NCBI RefSeq assembly: GCF_012911935.1
Contig: NZ_JAAXLA010000017.1
Coordinates: 36,634 to 100,633 of the forward strand
Direction: 5' to 3'
DNA length: 64,000 nt
Source: Pseudonocardia acidicola
Lineage (GTDB): Bacteria; Actinomycetota; Actinomycetes; Mycobacteriales; Pseudonocardiaceae
Shown: in pieces, positions 8,082 to 16,567 of the stretch
Layout: each line of letters starts with the position of its first letter
Numbering within the stretch: the stretch's first letter is position 1
Position numbers and translations under genes: made by a program
Notes under the pieces: model-generated
What the model was told of the DNA's origin: nothing
Database searches by the model: none
The model's input: only the letters and a program-made list of their open reading frames with translations

Positions 8082-8855
8082 ATGACCGATCCCGGCCCCG
8101 ACATCCACCGCACGGCACTCGTCGAGCAGGTCGGCCAGCTCGCCGAGCTCGCCCGGACCGCCGATCCGCAGGCCCCGGTGCCGACATGTCCGGAGTGGAC
8201 GATGCGCCAGCTGATCGCGCACGTGGGTCGCGGTGATCGGTGGGCGGCGACGATCGTGCGTACCCGCTCGGACGAGGTCATCGATCCGCGCACGGTCGAC
8301 GACGGGAAGCCGCCCGCCGAGCCGGACGCCGCCGCCGACTGGCTGCGCGGCGGGGCGCAGGCGCTGCTGGACGCCGTCGACGAGACCGGGGCCGACACCC
8401 CCGTCTGGACCTTCACCGGGCCGAAGCCGGCCGGCTGGTGGATCCGCCGTCGGGCGCACGAGGCCGCCGCGCACCGTGCCGACGCCGCGATCGCGCTGGG
8501 CGCGCCGTTCGACCTCGACCCGGCGCTCGCCGCGGACGGGGTGTCGGAGTGGCTCGGCCTGCTCACGGCACTGCGCCGGCGGCAGGCCGACGGCCCGCTG
8601 CTGCCCGACGGCGCCACCCTGCACCTGCACGCCACCGACGAGGGCCTCGGCTCCGCGGGGGAGTGGATGATCCGCCCGGACGGCGAGGGCATCGCCTGGG
8701 AGCACGGGCACGGGAAGGGCACCGTCGCCGTGCGCGGCGCGGCGGTGGACCTGTTCCTCGCGCTGCTGCGGCGGTTGCCCGCCGACGACACGCGGCTGCA
8801 GGTGCTCGGTGAGCCCGCGGTGTTCGCCACCTGGCTGGCTCGCACCCCGTTCTGA
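8082..8855 (+). CDS. Maleylpyruvate isomerase family / mycothiol-dependent enzyme
   Basis: 257 residues. The N-terminal DinB-like mycothiol-maleylpyruvate isomerase domain shows VPTCPEWTMRQLIAHVGRGDRW (start of the four-helix bundle; the His is a predicted metal ligand). It also shows WWIRRRAHEAAAHRADA, whose His residues complete the metal site. The C-terminal part (LHLHATDEGLGSAGEWMI onward) is the MDMPI C-terminal domain. Such proteins are thought to use mycothiol as a cofactor, which fits an actinobacterial host. No aromatic catabolism genes are near, so the substrate is unknown. Confidence 0.8.
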   Translation: MTDPGPDIHRTALVEQVGQLAELARTADPQAPVPTCPEWTMRQLIAHVGRGDRWAATIVRTRSDEVIDPRTVDDGKPPAEPDAAADWLRGGAQALLDAVDETGADTPVWTFTGPKPAGWWIRRRAHEAAAHRADAAIALGAPFDLDPALAADGVSEWLGLLTALRRRQADGPLLPDGATLHLHATDEGLGSAGEWMIRPDGEGIAWEHGHGKGTVAVRGAAVDLFLALLRRLPADDTRLQVLGEPAVFATWLARTPF

Positions 8856-8867
8856 GCGGGCGGCGGG

Positions 8868-9455
8868 TCAGCCGCGGAACTCGTCGCGCAGCAGGTCCAT
8901 CAGCAGGCCGTCGTGCCAGGTGCCGTCACTGCCGCGTTCGTACTGGCGCATCACGCCGACGGGCCGGAACCCGACGCGCTCGTAGCTGCGGATCGCGCGG
9001 GCGTTGCTCGCCGCCGGGTCGATGACGATCCGGTGGTGGCCGCGGCGACCGAACAGATAGCGGACCAGCGTGCGCATCGCGTCGGCGCCGAGGCCCTGGC
9101 CGTGCGCATCGGGGTGCAGGGCGATGTCGATGCCGGCGTGCCGGTAGTCCGGGTCGTTCTCCTCGTGGAAGATGATCAGTCCGATGACCTCGCCGGCCAG
9201 CTCGATCGCGTAGCTGTTCGGGCCGAGCAGCTCGCGGCGGACGCGCTCCAGGTCGTAGCCGCCCCACCACTTCGCGACCTCGGGATGCTGCAGGATCGCC
9301 ATGAAGGCGTCGACGTGCTGCGCGCCGGTCGGGCGCAGCACGACGGTCTGCCCGGCCAGGGCGTCGGTGCCGGTGGTGTCCGGGGCGGCGGTGCTGCGCA
9401 GCGTCGCGGCGTTGCCGCTGTGGGTGTGGCCGCTGCTCGGGGTCGTCGGCGTCAT
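8868..9455 (-). CDS. GNAT-family N-acetyltransferase
   Basis: 195 residues with a GCN5-type fold. It shows VAKWWGGYDLERVR, then VIGLIIFHEENDPDYRHAGIDI, the acetyl-CoA loop HGQGLGADAMR (Q/R-x-x-G-x-G/A) and the final NARAIRSYERVGFRPVG. The WWGG and EENDPDYRHAGIDI features resemble the aminoglycoside 6'-N-acetyltransferase branch, so drug or small-amine acetylation is possible, but no resistance should be inferred. The first 30 residues are low-complexity Thr/Ser/Gly and a later start is possible. Its ATG overlaps the stop of the upstream phosphatase gene by 4 bp, so the two are cotranslated. Confidence 0.8.
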   Translation of the reverse strand: MTPTTPSSGHTHSGNAATLRSTAAPDTTGTDALAGQTVVLRPTGAQHVDAFMAILQHPEVAKWWGGYDLERVRRELLGPNSYAIELAGEVIGLIIFHEENDPDYRHAGIDIALHPDAHGQGLGADAMRTLVRYLFGRRGHHRIVIDPAASNARAIRSYERVGFRPVGVMRQYERGSDGTWHDGLLMDLLRDEFRG

Positions 9456-11098
9456 GACTGCGGGGCCAGTTCGTAGCGGGCGAGCTCACGCAGCGAGGAA
9501 GCGCTGCGCGGCTGCTCGAAGAGCACCTCGGCGCGCCGGTCGTCCACGAGCAGGGTGGCGATGAGGTTGCCGAACAGCGGGCCCCCCAGCTTGTCCCAGC
9601 GCACGCCCGGTTCTGGTGCGCCGGCCCGGCGGGCCCAGCGGCGGGCGAAGTGGGCGCTGGCTCGCGCCCAGCCCAGCCGGAAGCCGAGCTTGACGAACCA
9701 CTCGACGTGGTTGTGCACGGGCGAGCAGGTGAGCTGGTGGATGCGGGCCGACGGGTTGCTCTCGAGGCGGGCGCGGGCGGCGTAACTGTGGTGCACGTCA
9801 CCGGACAGTACGCTGATCGTCGCGGGTGGCCGCGACCCCTCCGGTCCCGCGGCCGCGCGCCCGATGAGTCGGGTGAGCCGGTCGAACGATGCGCGGAACG
9901 CCGGCCAGTGCTCCAGGTCGACGGCCTGGCGGAGCTGCTCGGCGAGCCGGCCGCGCCACCCGGGCCGGGCGGCCGCCGCCTCGTTGACGGTCTCCAGGTC
10001 GCCGACCGCGTGCGGCAGCAGCCAGGGCACCGAGGTGCCGAGCAACAGGTGGTCGACCTCGCCGGGCGCGGTGGCCTGTTCCTCGACCCAACGGAACTCG
10101 CTCTCGCCCAGCATGAGGTGCCGGCCGTTCTCCAGGATCCGGCCGTTCCGTGAGTCGATCATGACGAGCCGGCTGCGGCCGAGATCCCAGCGGAAGCTGA
10201 ACCGGACCCCCTTCGCGGCGTCGACCTCGGCGTCGGCGCGGTCGGCGAGCTCGACGAGCAGCGGCCAGGTGTCGCCCCCGCTCTCGGAGACCTTGCGGTA
10301 GTCGGGGTCGGCGGCGAGCTCGTCGGGGGAGAGGTTGCCCAGGTGCTGGTAGACCCAGTACGAGGCGAGCGCCGAGCGCAGCCGCGCCCGCCACCACGGC
10401 GTCTGCGCCATCTGGGCACGCCAGGCCGCCGAGGTGTTCCAGTCGTCGCGCACGTCGTGGTCATCGAAGATCATCGCTGTCGGGATCGTCGACATGACCC
10501 AGCGGATCTCCGGGTCGGCCCACGAGTCGCGGTAGAGCCCGACGTACTCGTCGTAGTCGACGATCTCGTCGTCGGGCCACTCGGGGTGCTGGTCGCGGCG
10601 CCCGGCGATCCGCCGCCGGGTCCCCGGGGTGAGCTCGTCGGCGTAGACCTGGTCGCCGAGCAGCAGCAGCGCGTCCGGCCACTGCGCCACCGGCCGGTGC
10701 ACCATGCGGGCGGCGTAGGCGTCGAGTGCGTCGATGCCGTACTTCGCGGCCTGCTTGCGGTTGGACAGCTTCACGTACCGGCAGGAGCCGAACAGGATCC
10801 GGTGTTGTCCGGCCGTCTCGGGGCCGCGGGTCGGGATCACGCTGTCCGGGAACGGGGAGACCGCGGGCGGCCAGACCTGCTCGCCGTCGACGTGCACCTG
10901 GTACGGGGTGCGGTTGTCCGGCGCCAGCCCGGTGACCGTGACGAGTGCGTAGTGGTGCCCGGCGACCTCGAACGTGTCGGCCGCGCACCCGAGTACCTCG
11001 ACCCGGGCCGCCCGTTCGGTCTGTACCCAGATCACCGCCGTCGTCTCACCGACGTGGCGTAGTACGGGACCGAGGACGAGGGGCGGCACGGGCGACAC
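9452..11098 (-). CDS. PhoD-like alkaline phosphatase / metallophosphoesterase
   Basis: 548 residues from GTG 11098. The N-terminal beta domain (PPLVLGPVLRHVGETTAVIW onward) leads into a calcineurin-like metal site: FGSCRYVK, DALLLLGDQVYADE, MIFDDHDVRDDWN and SGDVHHSY, the family's Asp/His ligands. PhoD enzymes use Ca/Fe to cleave phosphodiesters or monoesters. Unlike classical PhoD there is no Tat signal at any credible start, so a cytoplasmic location is inferred. This agrees with the large actinobacterial subgroup lacking a leader. Coupled to the downstream GNAT gene by a 4-bp overlap. Confidence 0.82.
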   Translation of the reverse strand: MSPVPPLVLGPVLRHVGETTAVIWVQTERAARVEVLGCAADTFEVAGHHYALVTVTGLAPDNRTPYQVHVDGEQVWPPAVSPFPDSVIPTRGPETAGQHRILFGSCRYVKLSNRKQAAKYGIDALDAYAARMVHRPVAQWPDALLLLGDQVYADELTPGTRRRIAGRRDQHPEWPDDEIVDYDEYVGLYRDSWADPEIRWVMSTIPTAMIFDDHDVRDDWNTSAAWRAQMAQTPWWRARLRSALASYWVYQHLGNLSPDELAADPDYRKVSESGGDTWPLLVELADRADAEVDAAKGVRFSFRWDLGRSRLVMIDSRNGRILENGRHLMLGESEFRWVEEQATAPGEVDHLLLGTSVPWLLPHAVGDLETVNEAAAARPGWRGRLAEQLRQAVDLEHWPAFRASFDRLTRLIGRAAAGPEGSRPPATISVLSGDVHHSYAARARLESNPSARIHQLTCSPVHNHVEWFVKLGFRLGWARASAHFARRWARRAGAPEPGVRWDKLGGPLFGNLIATLLVDDRRAEVLFEQPRSASSLRELARYELAPQS

Positions 11099-11168
11099 CC
11101 TATGGGGTGACGACGGCGGGTTCACGCCCAACCGGGCACATGTCCGGTTCGCCGGTTTCCGGCGTGGG

Positions 11169-12140
11169 TCAGGCGTGGTCCAGGCCCAGCAGGGCGGCCC
11201 CGATGATCCCGCCGTCGCTGCCGAAGGTGCTGGGCAGCACGGGCGGGATGCCACGGGCCTCGCGGGCGTAGGCGTACTGCTCGGCGGCGGCTCGCGCCGG
11301 GTTCAACAGCAGGTCACCGGTCTCCACCAGGCCGCCGCCGATCCGGACGGCCTCCAGTTCGAAGATGTTGCCCAGCGAGGCGATACCCACGCCCAGCCAG
11401 CGGCCCAGCTCCGCGAACAGCGCCTGCGCAGTCGGGTCGCCCAGCTTGGCGGCGTGGGTCACGGCCTCCCCGGTGACGGGGTCGCCGTTCTCCCGGGCCA
11501 GCCGGGCGATGAGCCCGTCGGGGTCCTCGGTGGCGGCCTCCCGGGCCATCCGGGTGAGTGCGGTGCCCGACGCGTAGGCCTCCAGGCAGCCGTGGTTGCC
11601 GCACCCGCACAGCGGCCCGTCCGGGTTGACGATCATGTGGCCCAGCTCGGCGCCGAGTCCGGTGGGCCCGCGGTAGATGCTCCCGCCGAGGACCAGGCCG
11701 CCGCCGATCCCGGTGCCCACGGTGATCAACACCATGTCGTGGTAGCGCTGTTCACCGAGGCGCGCCTCGGCGAGCGCGGCGACGTTGGCGTCGTTGTCCA
11801 CGGTCGTCGGCAGCCCGGTGGCGTCCTCGAGCTCGGCGCGCACCGGCCAGTCGCGGTAGGCGTTGTTCGGCGCCCAGCGGATCAGCCCGGTCGGCCACTC
11901 GACGATGCCCGCCGCGCCGACGCCGATCGCGACGACCTCCGGGTGCTGCTGGCGTAGCCGGTCGGTGATCCCGCGCAGGATCTTGCTGATGGTTGCGGCA
12001 TCGGACTGCTGGGGGGTGGGCTCTACCAGTTCGGTCAGCACCGCACCGTCGTCCTGCACCACCGCGCCGGCGATCTTGGTCCCGCCGATGTCGAGGCCGA
12101 TGCCGCGGCGTCCGCTCGTCTGGTGCTGTCCACTGGTCAC
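11169..12140 (-). CDS. ROK-family glucokinase
   Basis: 323 residues. It has an ATP-binding DIGGTKIAGAVV (about 16-27), the sugar-binding/catalytic region VDNDANVAALAEA, GTGIGGGLVLGGS, and the zinc-binding ROK signature ELGHMIVNPDG then CGCGNHGCLEAYASG. The C-terminal phosphate loop is VRIGGGLVETGD. This is the pattern of actinobacterial GlkA-type glucokinases, which phosphorylate glucose with ATP or polyphosphate. There is no N-terminal HTH, so it is an enzyme and not a ROK repressor. It lies alone and is divergent from the DoxX gene. Confidence 0.88.
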   Translation of the reverse strand: MTSGQHQTSGRRGIGLDIGGTKIAGAVVQDDGAVLTELVEPTPQQSDAATISKILRGITDRLRQQHPEVVAIGVGAAGIVEWPTGLIRWAPNNAYRDWPVRAELEDATGLPTTVDNDANVAALAEARLGEQRYHDMVLITVGTGIGGGLVLGGSIYRGPTGLGAELGHMIVNPDGPLCGCGNHGCLEAYASGTALTRMAREAATEDPDGLIARLARENGDPVTGEAVTHAAKLGDPTAQALFAELGRWLGVGIASLGNIFELEAVRIGGGLVETGDLLLNPARAAAEQYAYAREARGIPPVLPSTFGSDGGIIGAALLGLDHA

Positions 12141-12229
12141 CCTGCCATGATCCGCCCGTCCGTGAAGCGTTCCACCAAGGGGTGAGGCAATTCGGGTTTG
12201 CCGTGCTCGGATCGTGGGAAGGTGGCCTC

Positions 12230-13408
12230 ATGCCGCTCCTGCGTCGCGTTGCCCGTCCGATGCTCGCCGCCATCTTCATCTCGGGTGGCATCAACGCCCT
12301 GCGGTCGCCCGAGGGCCATGCCCAGGCCGCCAAACCGGTCCTCGACGCCGCGTCGCCCGTGATCGACAAGGTCGTCGACGCCGCACCGATCGACCGCCGG
12401 CCGGACCCCGAGACCCTGGTGAAGGTCGACGCCGCGGTGAAGATCGCCGCCGGGTCCCTGCTCGCGCTGGGCAAGGCACCCCGGCTCGCGTCGACCGCGC
12501 TGGCCGCCAGCCTGATCCCGACCACGCTGGCCGGGCACCGCTTCTGGGAGATCGACGACCCGGCCGAGCGCCAGGCCCAGCAGATCCACTTCTTCAAGAA
12601 CGTCAGCCTGCTCGGCGGGCTGCTCATCGCCGCCGCCGACACCCACGGCAAGCCCTCGGTGGCCTGGCGCGGCAAGCGCGCGGCCCGGCTCGCCGCGGCC
12701 GCCGCGCAGCGGGAGGCGGATGTCATCAGCGGGACGGTCCACGAGTTGACCGGCCGGGTCTCCGGGGCAGCCCACGAGGCGTCCGGTGCGGTGTCGGGTA
12801 TCGCGGCCGGGCTGGTCGGGCTCGCGCCCGGCGCGGCCGCCGGGCACTCGGCCTCCGAGGCGGGCTCGGAGCTGACCTCGAAGGCGTCCGAAGCGGGGGC
12901 GCAGCTGGCCGAGCGGGCGTCCCGGGCCGGCGCCGTGATCGCGCACCGGGCACCGGAGCTGCGCGCCGCTGTGGCTGCCCGCGCCTCGTCGCTCGGGGCC
13001 GAGGTGTCCGAGCTGGGCGAACAGCTGTCCAGGCGGGCCGCCAAGGCCGCGAGGAAGGCCGAGAAGCGGGCCGCCGAGTGGGAGAAGATCGCCGAGAAGC
13101 GGGGCGCCGAGCTGGCCAAGGTCGCCGAGAAGCGCGGCGCGCAATGGCAGAAGGTCGCCGAGAAGCAGGCGGCGCAGTGGCAGAAGGAAGCCGACAAGCG
13201 CCGCGCCGCCTGGGAGAAGCAGGCTCGCAAGACCGCCAAGAAGGTGCGCCGGGAGGCGCCCGGATACGCCGACCAGCTCACCACCCAGGTCTCGAAACTG
13301 GGTGGCGACGTCGCGTCGCGGGCGCAGGAGCTGGGGGCCGCCGGGGCGAAGGCGGCCGAGGGCCTGGCGAAGGACGCGCGCAAGCGGGCGCACGCCGCCG
13401 CGCGCTGA
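12230..13408 (+). CDS. DoxX-like membrane protein with long Ala/Lys/Glu coiled-coil tail
   Basis: 392 residues. The first ~150 residues look like a DoxX domain: RPMLAAIFISGGINALRSP, KIAAGSLLALGKAPRLAS, AGHRFWEIDD and FKNVSLLGGLLIAAAD, with about four weak membrane helices. The remaining ~240 residues are low-complexity. First comes an Ala/Gly/Ser-rich stretch, then a repeating 11-residue unit of the type WxKxAEKRAAx (AEWEKIAEKRGAE, AQWQKVAEKQAAQ), predicted as a long amphipathic coiled coil. Actinobacterial DoxX proteins with such tails are known, but their role is unclear. The start is supported by ATG 12230. Confidence 0.75.
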   Translation: MPLLRRVARPMLAAIFISGGINALRSPEGHAQAAKPVLDAASPVIDKVVDAAPIDRRPDPETLVKVDAAVKIAAGSLLALGKAPRLASTALAASLIPTTLAGHRFWEIDDPAERQAQQIHFFKNVSLLGGLLIAAADTHGKPSVAWRGKRAARLAAAAAQREADVISGTVHELTGRVSGAAHEASGAVSGIAAGLVGLAPGAAAGHSASEAGSELTSKASEAGAQLAERASRAGAVIAHRAPELRAAVAARASSLGAEVSELGEQLSRRAAKAARKAEKRAAEWEKIAEKRGAELAKVAEKRGAQWQKVAEKQAAQWQKEADKRRAAWEKQARKTAKKVRREAPGYADQLTTQVSKLGGDVASRAQELGAAGAKAAEGLAKDARKRAHAAAR

Positions 13409-13444
13409 GAGCGGTCCGCTCCTCGTTTGTGAGGTCTGGGCGGT

Positions 13445-13972
13445 TCAGGCGGGGCGGGGGCCCCAGTGCGGGAGGAGGGGAGGAAGACCCTCGACGCCCG
13501 GGTCCGGCGGGAGTGGCCCGTCGCCGGGATCGTCGTCCCAGCGGCGGCCGTACTGGTCGGGCACGTCGCCCCAGCCGTCGAAGGCGAGTGGCTGGCGGGG
13601 CTGGATGCCCAGCACGTCGAAGGGGTCGACCCCCTGCTCGGCGACGGTGCACAGGTGGTTCCAGTCGTCACCCAGGTCGAAGGTGTAGGCGAACCGCTCA
13701 CCACCGGTGAGTCGGCTCAGCTTGGAGCGGTCGCTGCGGAACACGCCGTCGAGCGGTTGGTCCCCATCACTGCCGAGCAGGGTGCCGTCGGCGAGGGTGA
13801 ACAGGTGCAGGTGGGAGGGGTCCCAGCGAGCGAAGGCGGCGTCGATGGCGCCGGCGAGGTCGGCGAAGCTGTGGCGGCGGGCCGCCGCGAAGACGCGTCC
13901 GGGCCGGGGCCAGAAGCAGATCCCGCGCCCCTCGACGAGGTCGACACGGATGGACAGCCAGGTGCGGGCCAT
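13445..13972 (-). CDS. Plasmid pRiA4b ORF-3-like protein
   Basis: 175 residues. It contains the family hallmark RFAYTFDLGDDWNHLCTVAE (about 92-111), preceded by the ATFARWDPSHLHLFTL-type segment and followed by an acidic Pro/Gly-rich tail. This family (PF07929, also called IS1096 TnpR-like passenger) is widespread in actinobacteria. Members accompany mobile elements, and the function is unknown. It lies just before tRNA-Met, at the chromosome side of the integrase insertion. Confidence 0.75.
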   Translation of the reverse strand: MARTWLSIRVDLVEGRGICFWPRPGRVFAAARRHSFADLAGAIDAAFARWDPSHLHLFTLADGTLLGSDGDQPLDGVFRSDRSKLSRLTGGERFAYTFDLGDDWNHLCTVAEQGVDPFDVLGIQPRQPLAFDGWGDVPDQYGRRWDDDPGDGPLPPDPGVEGLPPLLPHWGPRPA

Positions 13973-13986
13973 GCCCTAGAATCCGC

Positions 13987-14009
13987 CTCCCGCTCGATCG
14001 GAGCGGGAG
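13987..14009. other. 9-bp inverted repeat between the pRiA4b-like gene and tRNA-Met
   Basis: CTCCCGCTC-N5-GAGCGGGAG is a perfect GC-rich dyad, 15 bp upstream of the minus-strand start at 13972. It could be an operator for that gene or a hairpin. There is no T-tract on either strand, so a conventional intrinsic terminator is not supported. Confidence 0.4.
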
Positions 14010-14053
14010 CGGGTCACGGGCCGGTCACCTCCGCTAGCCTGCCGTGGCAAGCC

Positions 14054-14128
14054 GGGGCGGTAGCTCAGTTGGTCAGAGCAGCGGACTCATAATCCGTCAG
14101 GTCGTGGGTTCGAGCCCCACCCGCCCCA
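14054..14128 (+). tRNA. tRNA-Met (CAU anticodon), integration site of the adjacent integrase
   Basis: A full cloverleaf can be drawn. The acceptor is GGGGCGG/CCGCCCC, the D-arm GCTC...GAGC, the anticodon stem GCGGA/TCCGT around loop CTCATAA (anticodon CAT), and the T-arm GTGGG-TTCGAGC-CCCAC, with discriminator A. CCA is not encoded. Elongator Met is most likely; a lysidine-modified Ile(CAU) cannot be formally excluded. The integrase gene begins 89 bp downstream on the same strand, so the tRNA 3' half is the presumed attachment site. Confidence 0.9.
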
Positions 14129-14216
14129 CTCTCTGACCAGTACAAACGTCAAAGAGAATGATCTTCAATGCCTCGCGTGGGATCAAACGTGGTGCGAACG
14201 GCCCTAAGATGATCCC

Positions 14217-16004
14217 ATGGCAGGGGCCGGAGCCCGGCGGCGCAGGCGATCGCGAGGCAGCATCGAGGAGCTGCCGAGCGGCTCGTTGCGCGTGTCGGTA
14301 TATGCCGGCATCGATCCGGTGACGAAGCGCCGGCACTATCTCCGGGAGATCGTGCCGGCGGGCCCGAAGGTCGCAGCCGAGGCCGAGAAGGTGATGCGCC
14401 GGCTCGCCAGCCAGGTGGACGAGCGTCGTCATCCGCGGACCAATGCGACGGTCGACCAGTTGCTCGACAAGCATTTCGACCTCATGACGGTGGAGCGCAG
14501 CACGCTCGCGACGTACCAGGGCTACGCGGACAAGCACGTCCGGCCGCTGATCGGCACGGTCCAGGTGGGAGCGCTCGACGCCGATGTGTTCGATTCGTTC
14601 TACGCGGAGCTACGCCGCTGCCGGGAGCACTGCGACCGGCGGAAGTACATCAAGCACCGCACGGCGGCCGAGCACGTCTGCGACGACCGATGCATGCCAC
14701 ATGTGTGCATGCCACTCGGGACGTCGACGATCCGGCAGATCCACTTCATCCTCAGTGGGGCGCTGAAGCGCGCCGTGCGGTCGCGATGGCTGTCGGCGAA
14801 CCCGATCACGCAGGCCGAACCGCCCGCGGCACCGAAGCCGAACCCACAGCCGCCGACGGCGCAGGAGGCGGCGCGGATTCTGGCCGACGCGTGGTCCGAC
14901 CCGGACTGGGGCACGCTGGTCTGGCTCGCCATGGTGACCGGGGTTCGGCGGGGTGAGCTGTGCGGCATCCGGTGGCGCAACGTCGACCTGGACGCGGGTG
15001 TGTTGACGCTGGACCGCAGCATCGGTCAGCGCGGCAGCCGAATGTGGGAGAAGGACACCAAGACCCACCAGCACCGCCGCATCGCGCTCGACCCGGAGAC
15101 CGTCGAGGTCCTCGTCGAGCACCGCCGCCGGTGCGGTGCACGAGCGGCAGCGCTCGGTCTCGAGCTCGCCGACGACGCGTTCGTCTTCTCGCTCGCCCCG
15201 GACGGTTCCATGCACCTGCAGCCGAACTCGGTCAGCCAGCGCTACGCGAAGCTCGTGCATCGGCTCGGTATCCGGACCTCGATCCACAAGCTGCGCCACT
15301 ACTCGGCCACCGAGCTGATCGCCGCAGGCGTCGACGTGCGCACGGTCGCGGGACGGCTAGGGCATGGCGGTGGCGGCACGACCACGCTGCGCACCTACGC
15401 CGCGTGGGTGTCGGAGTCCGACCAGCGCGCGGCGACGAGCCTGTTCGCCCGGATGCCCGCCCGACCGGCCGCGGTCGTGCTCCCCAGGCTCGACGGGGAC
15501 GGTACGGGGCCGCCGTACCAGCGCATCGCCGCTGCGCTGCGGTCGGCGATCGAGGCCGGCGTCATCCAGGCGGGCAGCTTCCTGCCGGGCGTGAAGGCGA
15601 TCGCCGGGGAGTACGCCGTGTCGGTAGGGACGGCCCACCGAGCAGTCTCCAAGCTCACGGCGTCGGGTCACGTCGTGGTCGTGCCCGGTCGGGGCGTCCG
15701 CGTCACTGCGCTGGACATGCCCGAGCCGAGCTCGGCGCCGCCTCCACCTCCGCAGATCGTCGCGCCGGTTCGGCAGATGCTCGATCTGGAGATCCGCCAC
15801 CGGGGTGGGACCGTTTCGAGGCTTACGGCCGAGGTCCACCCTGGCGACCCTGACGAGCTGCGGCAGGTGCTCGTCGATGCGATACGTCGCAGAGGAGGCG
15901 ACGAGTCGCAGATCGCCGAGTACGAGATGGATCTGCGCCGCAGCGGCGACCAGTCACTCCTGACTACGTTCGCTGCGATCCATCGCCCCGACAGCCGGTC
16001 GTGA
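14217..16004 (+). CDS. Tyrosine site-specific integrase fused to a GntR-type winged HTH domain
   Basis: 595 residues. Residues 1-75 form an arm-binding AP2-like/N-terminal domain, followed by the SAM-like core-binding domain (VDQLLDKHFDLMTVERSTL). The catalytic domain carries all expected residues: Arg244 in GVRRGEL, His357 and Arg360 in HKLRHYS, His383 in GRLGHGG and Tyr394 in LRTYAAWV. An extra domain follows from about residue 425 (PPYQRIAAALRSAIEAGVIQ, then YAVSVGTAHRAVSKL and VVPGRGVRV), which is a GntR DNA-binding wing. A cysteine/histidine-rich insert (REHCDRR...CDDRCMPHVC, about 140-165) may bind zinc. It probably acts at the tRNA-Met just upstream. The fused regulator could couple integration to transcriptional control. 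Confidence 0.88.
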   Translation: MAGAGARRRRRSRGSIEELPSGSLRVSVYAGIDPVTKRRHYLREIVPAGPKVAAEAEKVMRRLASQVDERRHPRTNATVDQLLDKHFDLMTVERSTLATYQGYADKHVRPLIGTVQVGALDADVFDSFYAELRRCREHCDRRKYIKHRTAAEHVCDDRCMPHVCMPLGTSTIRQIHFILSGALKRAVRSRWLSANPITQAEPPAAPKPNPQPPTAQEAARILADAWSDPDWGTLVWLAMVTGVRRGELCGIRWRNVDLDAGVLTLDRSIGQRGSRMWEKDTKTHQHRRIALDPETVEVLVEHRRRCGARAAALGLELADDAFVFSLAPDGSMHLQPNSVSQRYAKLVHRLGIRTSIHKLRHYSATELIAAGVDVRTVAGRLGHGGGGTTTLRTYAAWVSESDQRAATSLFARMPARPAAVVLPRLDGDGTGPPYQRIAAALRSAIEAGVIQAGSFLPGVKAIAGEYAVSVGTAHRAVSKLTASGHVVVVPGRGVRVTALDMPEPSSAPPPPPQIVAPVRQMLDLEIRHRGGTVSRLTAEVHPGDPDELRQVLVDAIRRRGGDESQIAEYEMDLRRSGDQSLLTTFAAIHRPDSRS

Positions 16005-16567
16005 CTTGAGCAGTTCCGCTGCTATTACGTCTCCGATGCGCGTGGTCGGCGGCCAGTCGCCTCCAGCTTGCGCCTCGGCCCGGTCGAGCCACTCGCCGGG
16101 GCCACCGTTCAAGCTCTGGGCCGTCGCTTGCCGAGAACGCGGGCATGGCGAGGACGTCGGCGCGGGCGGCGGGCAAGGTCCTCGGTGAGGCAGGGGCTGA
16201 CATCGCGAGGGTCGCTGCGGAACTCTCGCATTTCCCCGAGTTGCAGGTGCGGTGTCGCGTACGACTGTCGACCCCTGTTCAGGCGGACCCAGGGTGCCTC
16301 TACCTGCACCTACGCTGCGTAAGCAGCCGCACCAGGAGCGCCAAACATCACCGTTCTTCAGCGTTCCGCACCACGAGTGGCACCATGGTCATCCGCTTGA
16401 TGACCGGCTAGGACCTCCGGCCCGCCCGCCCCATGCCGTCGCTGCGCTACTGCCGCTGCCACTGCCCGCGTGTTCAGACTTTCCATACCCCTGATCAAGG
16501 GCGCCTGCGGCGCCGGCCTGTGCGGGGCTGCGGCCTCCGGCCGGTCCCCGCACAGGCAATGCGCCGG
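16005..16567. other. Gene-poor junction between integrase and ATPase/PIN operon
   Basis: No reading frame here has protein-like composition or a recognisable family; the small frames are short and out of character. Apart from the hairpin at 16516-16557 I see no structured feature. I looked for a duplicate of the tRNA-Met 3' end (an attR) and found none. Confidence 0.5.
16516..16557 (-). terminator. 12-bp-stem hairpin downstream of the PIN gene
   Basis: GCCTGTGCGGGG (16516-16527) pairs perfectly with CCCCGCACAGGC (16546-16557), and the loop can itself fold (CGGCC/GGCCG). It lies 11 bp beyond the stop of the minus-strand PIN gene, the position expected of the operon terminator. There is no U-tract, as is usual in actinobacteria. 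Confidence 0.6.

Noticed and set aside
16410..16440. Possible attR for tRNA-Met (GCCCGCCCGCCCCAT)
   Set aside because: Only the GC-rich acceptor end matches, with no T-arm; consistent with chance in high-GC DNA.
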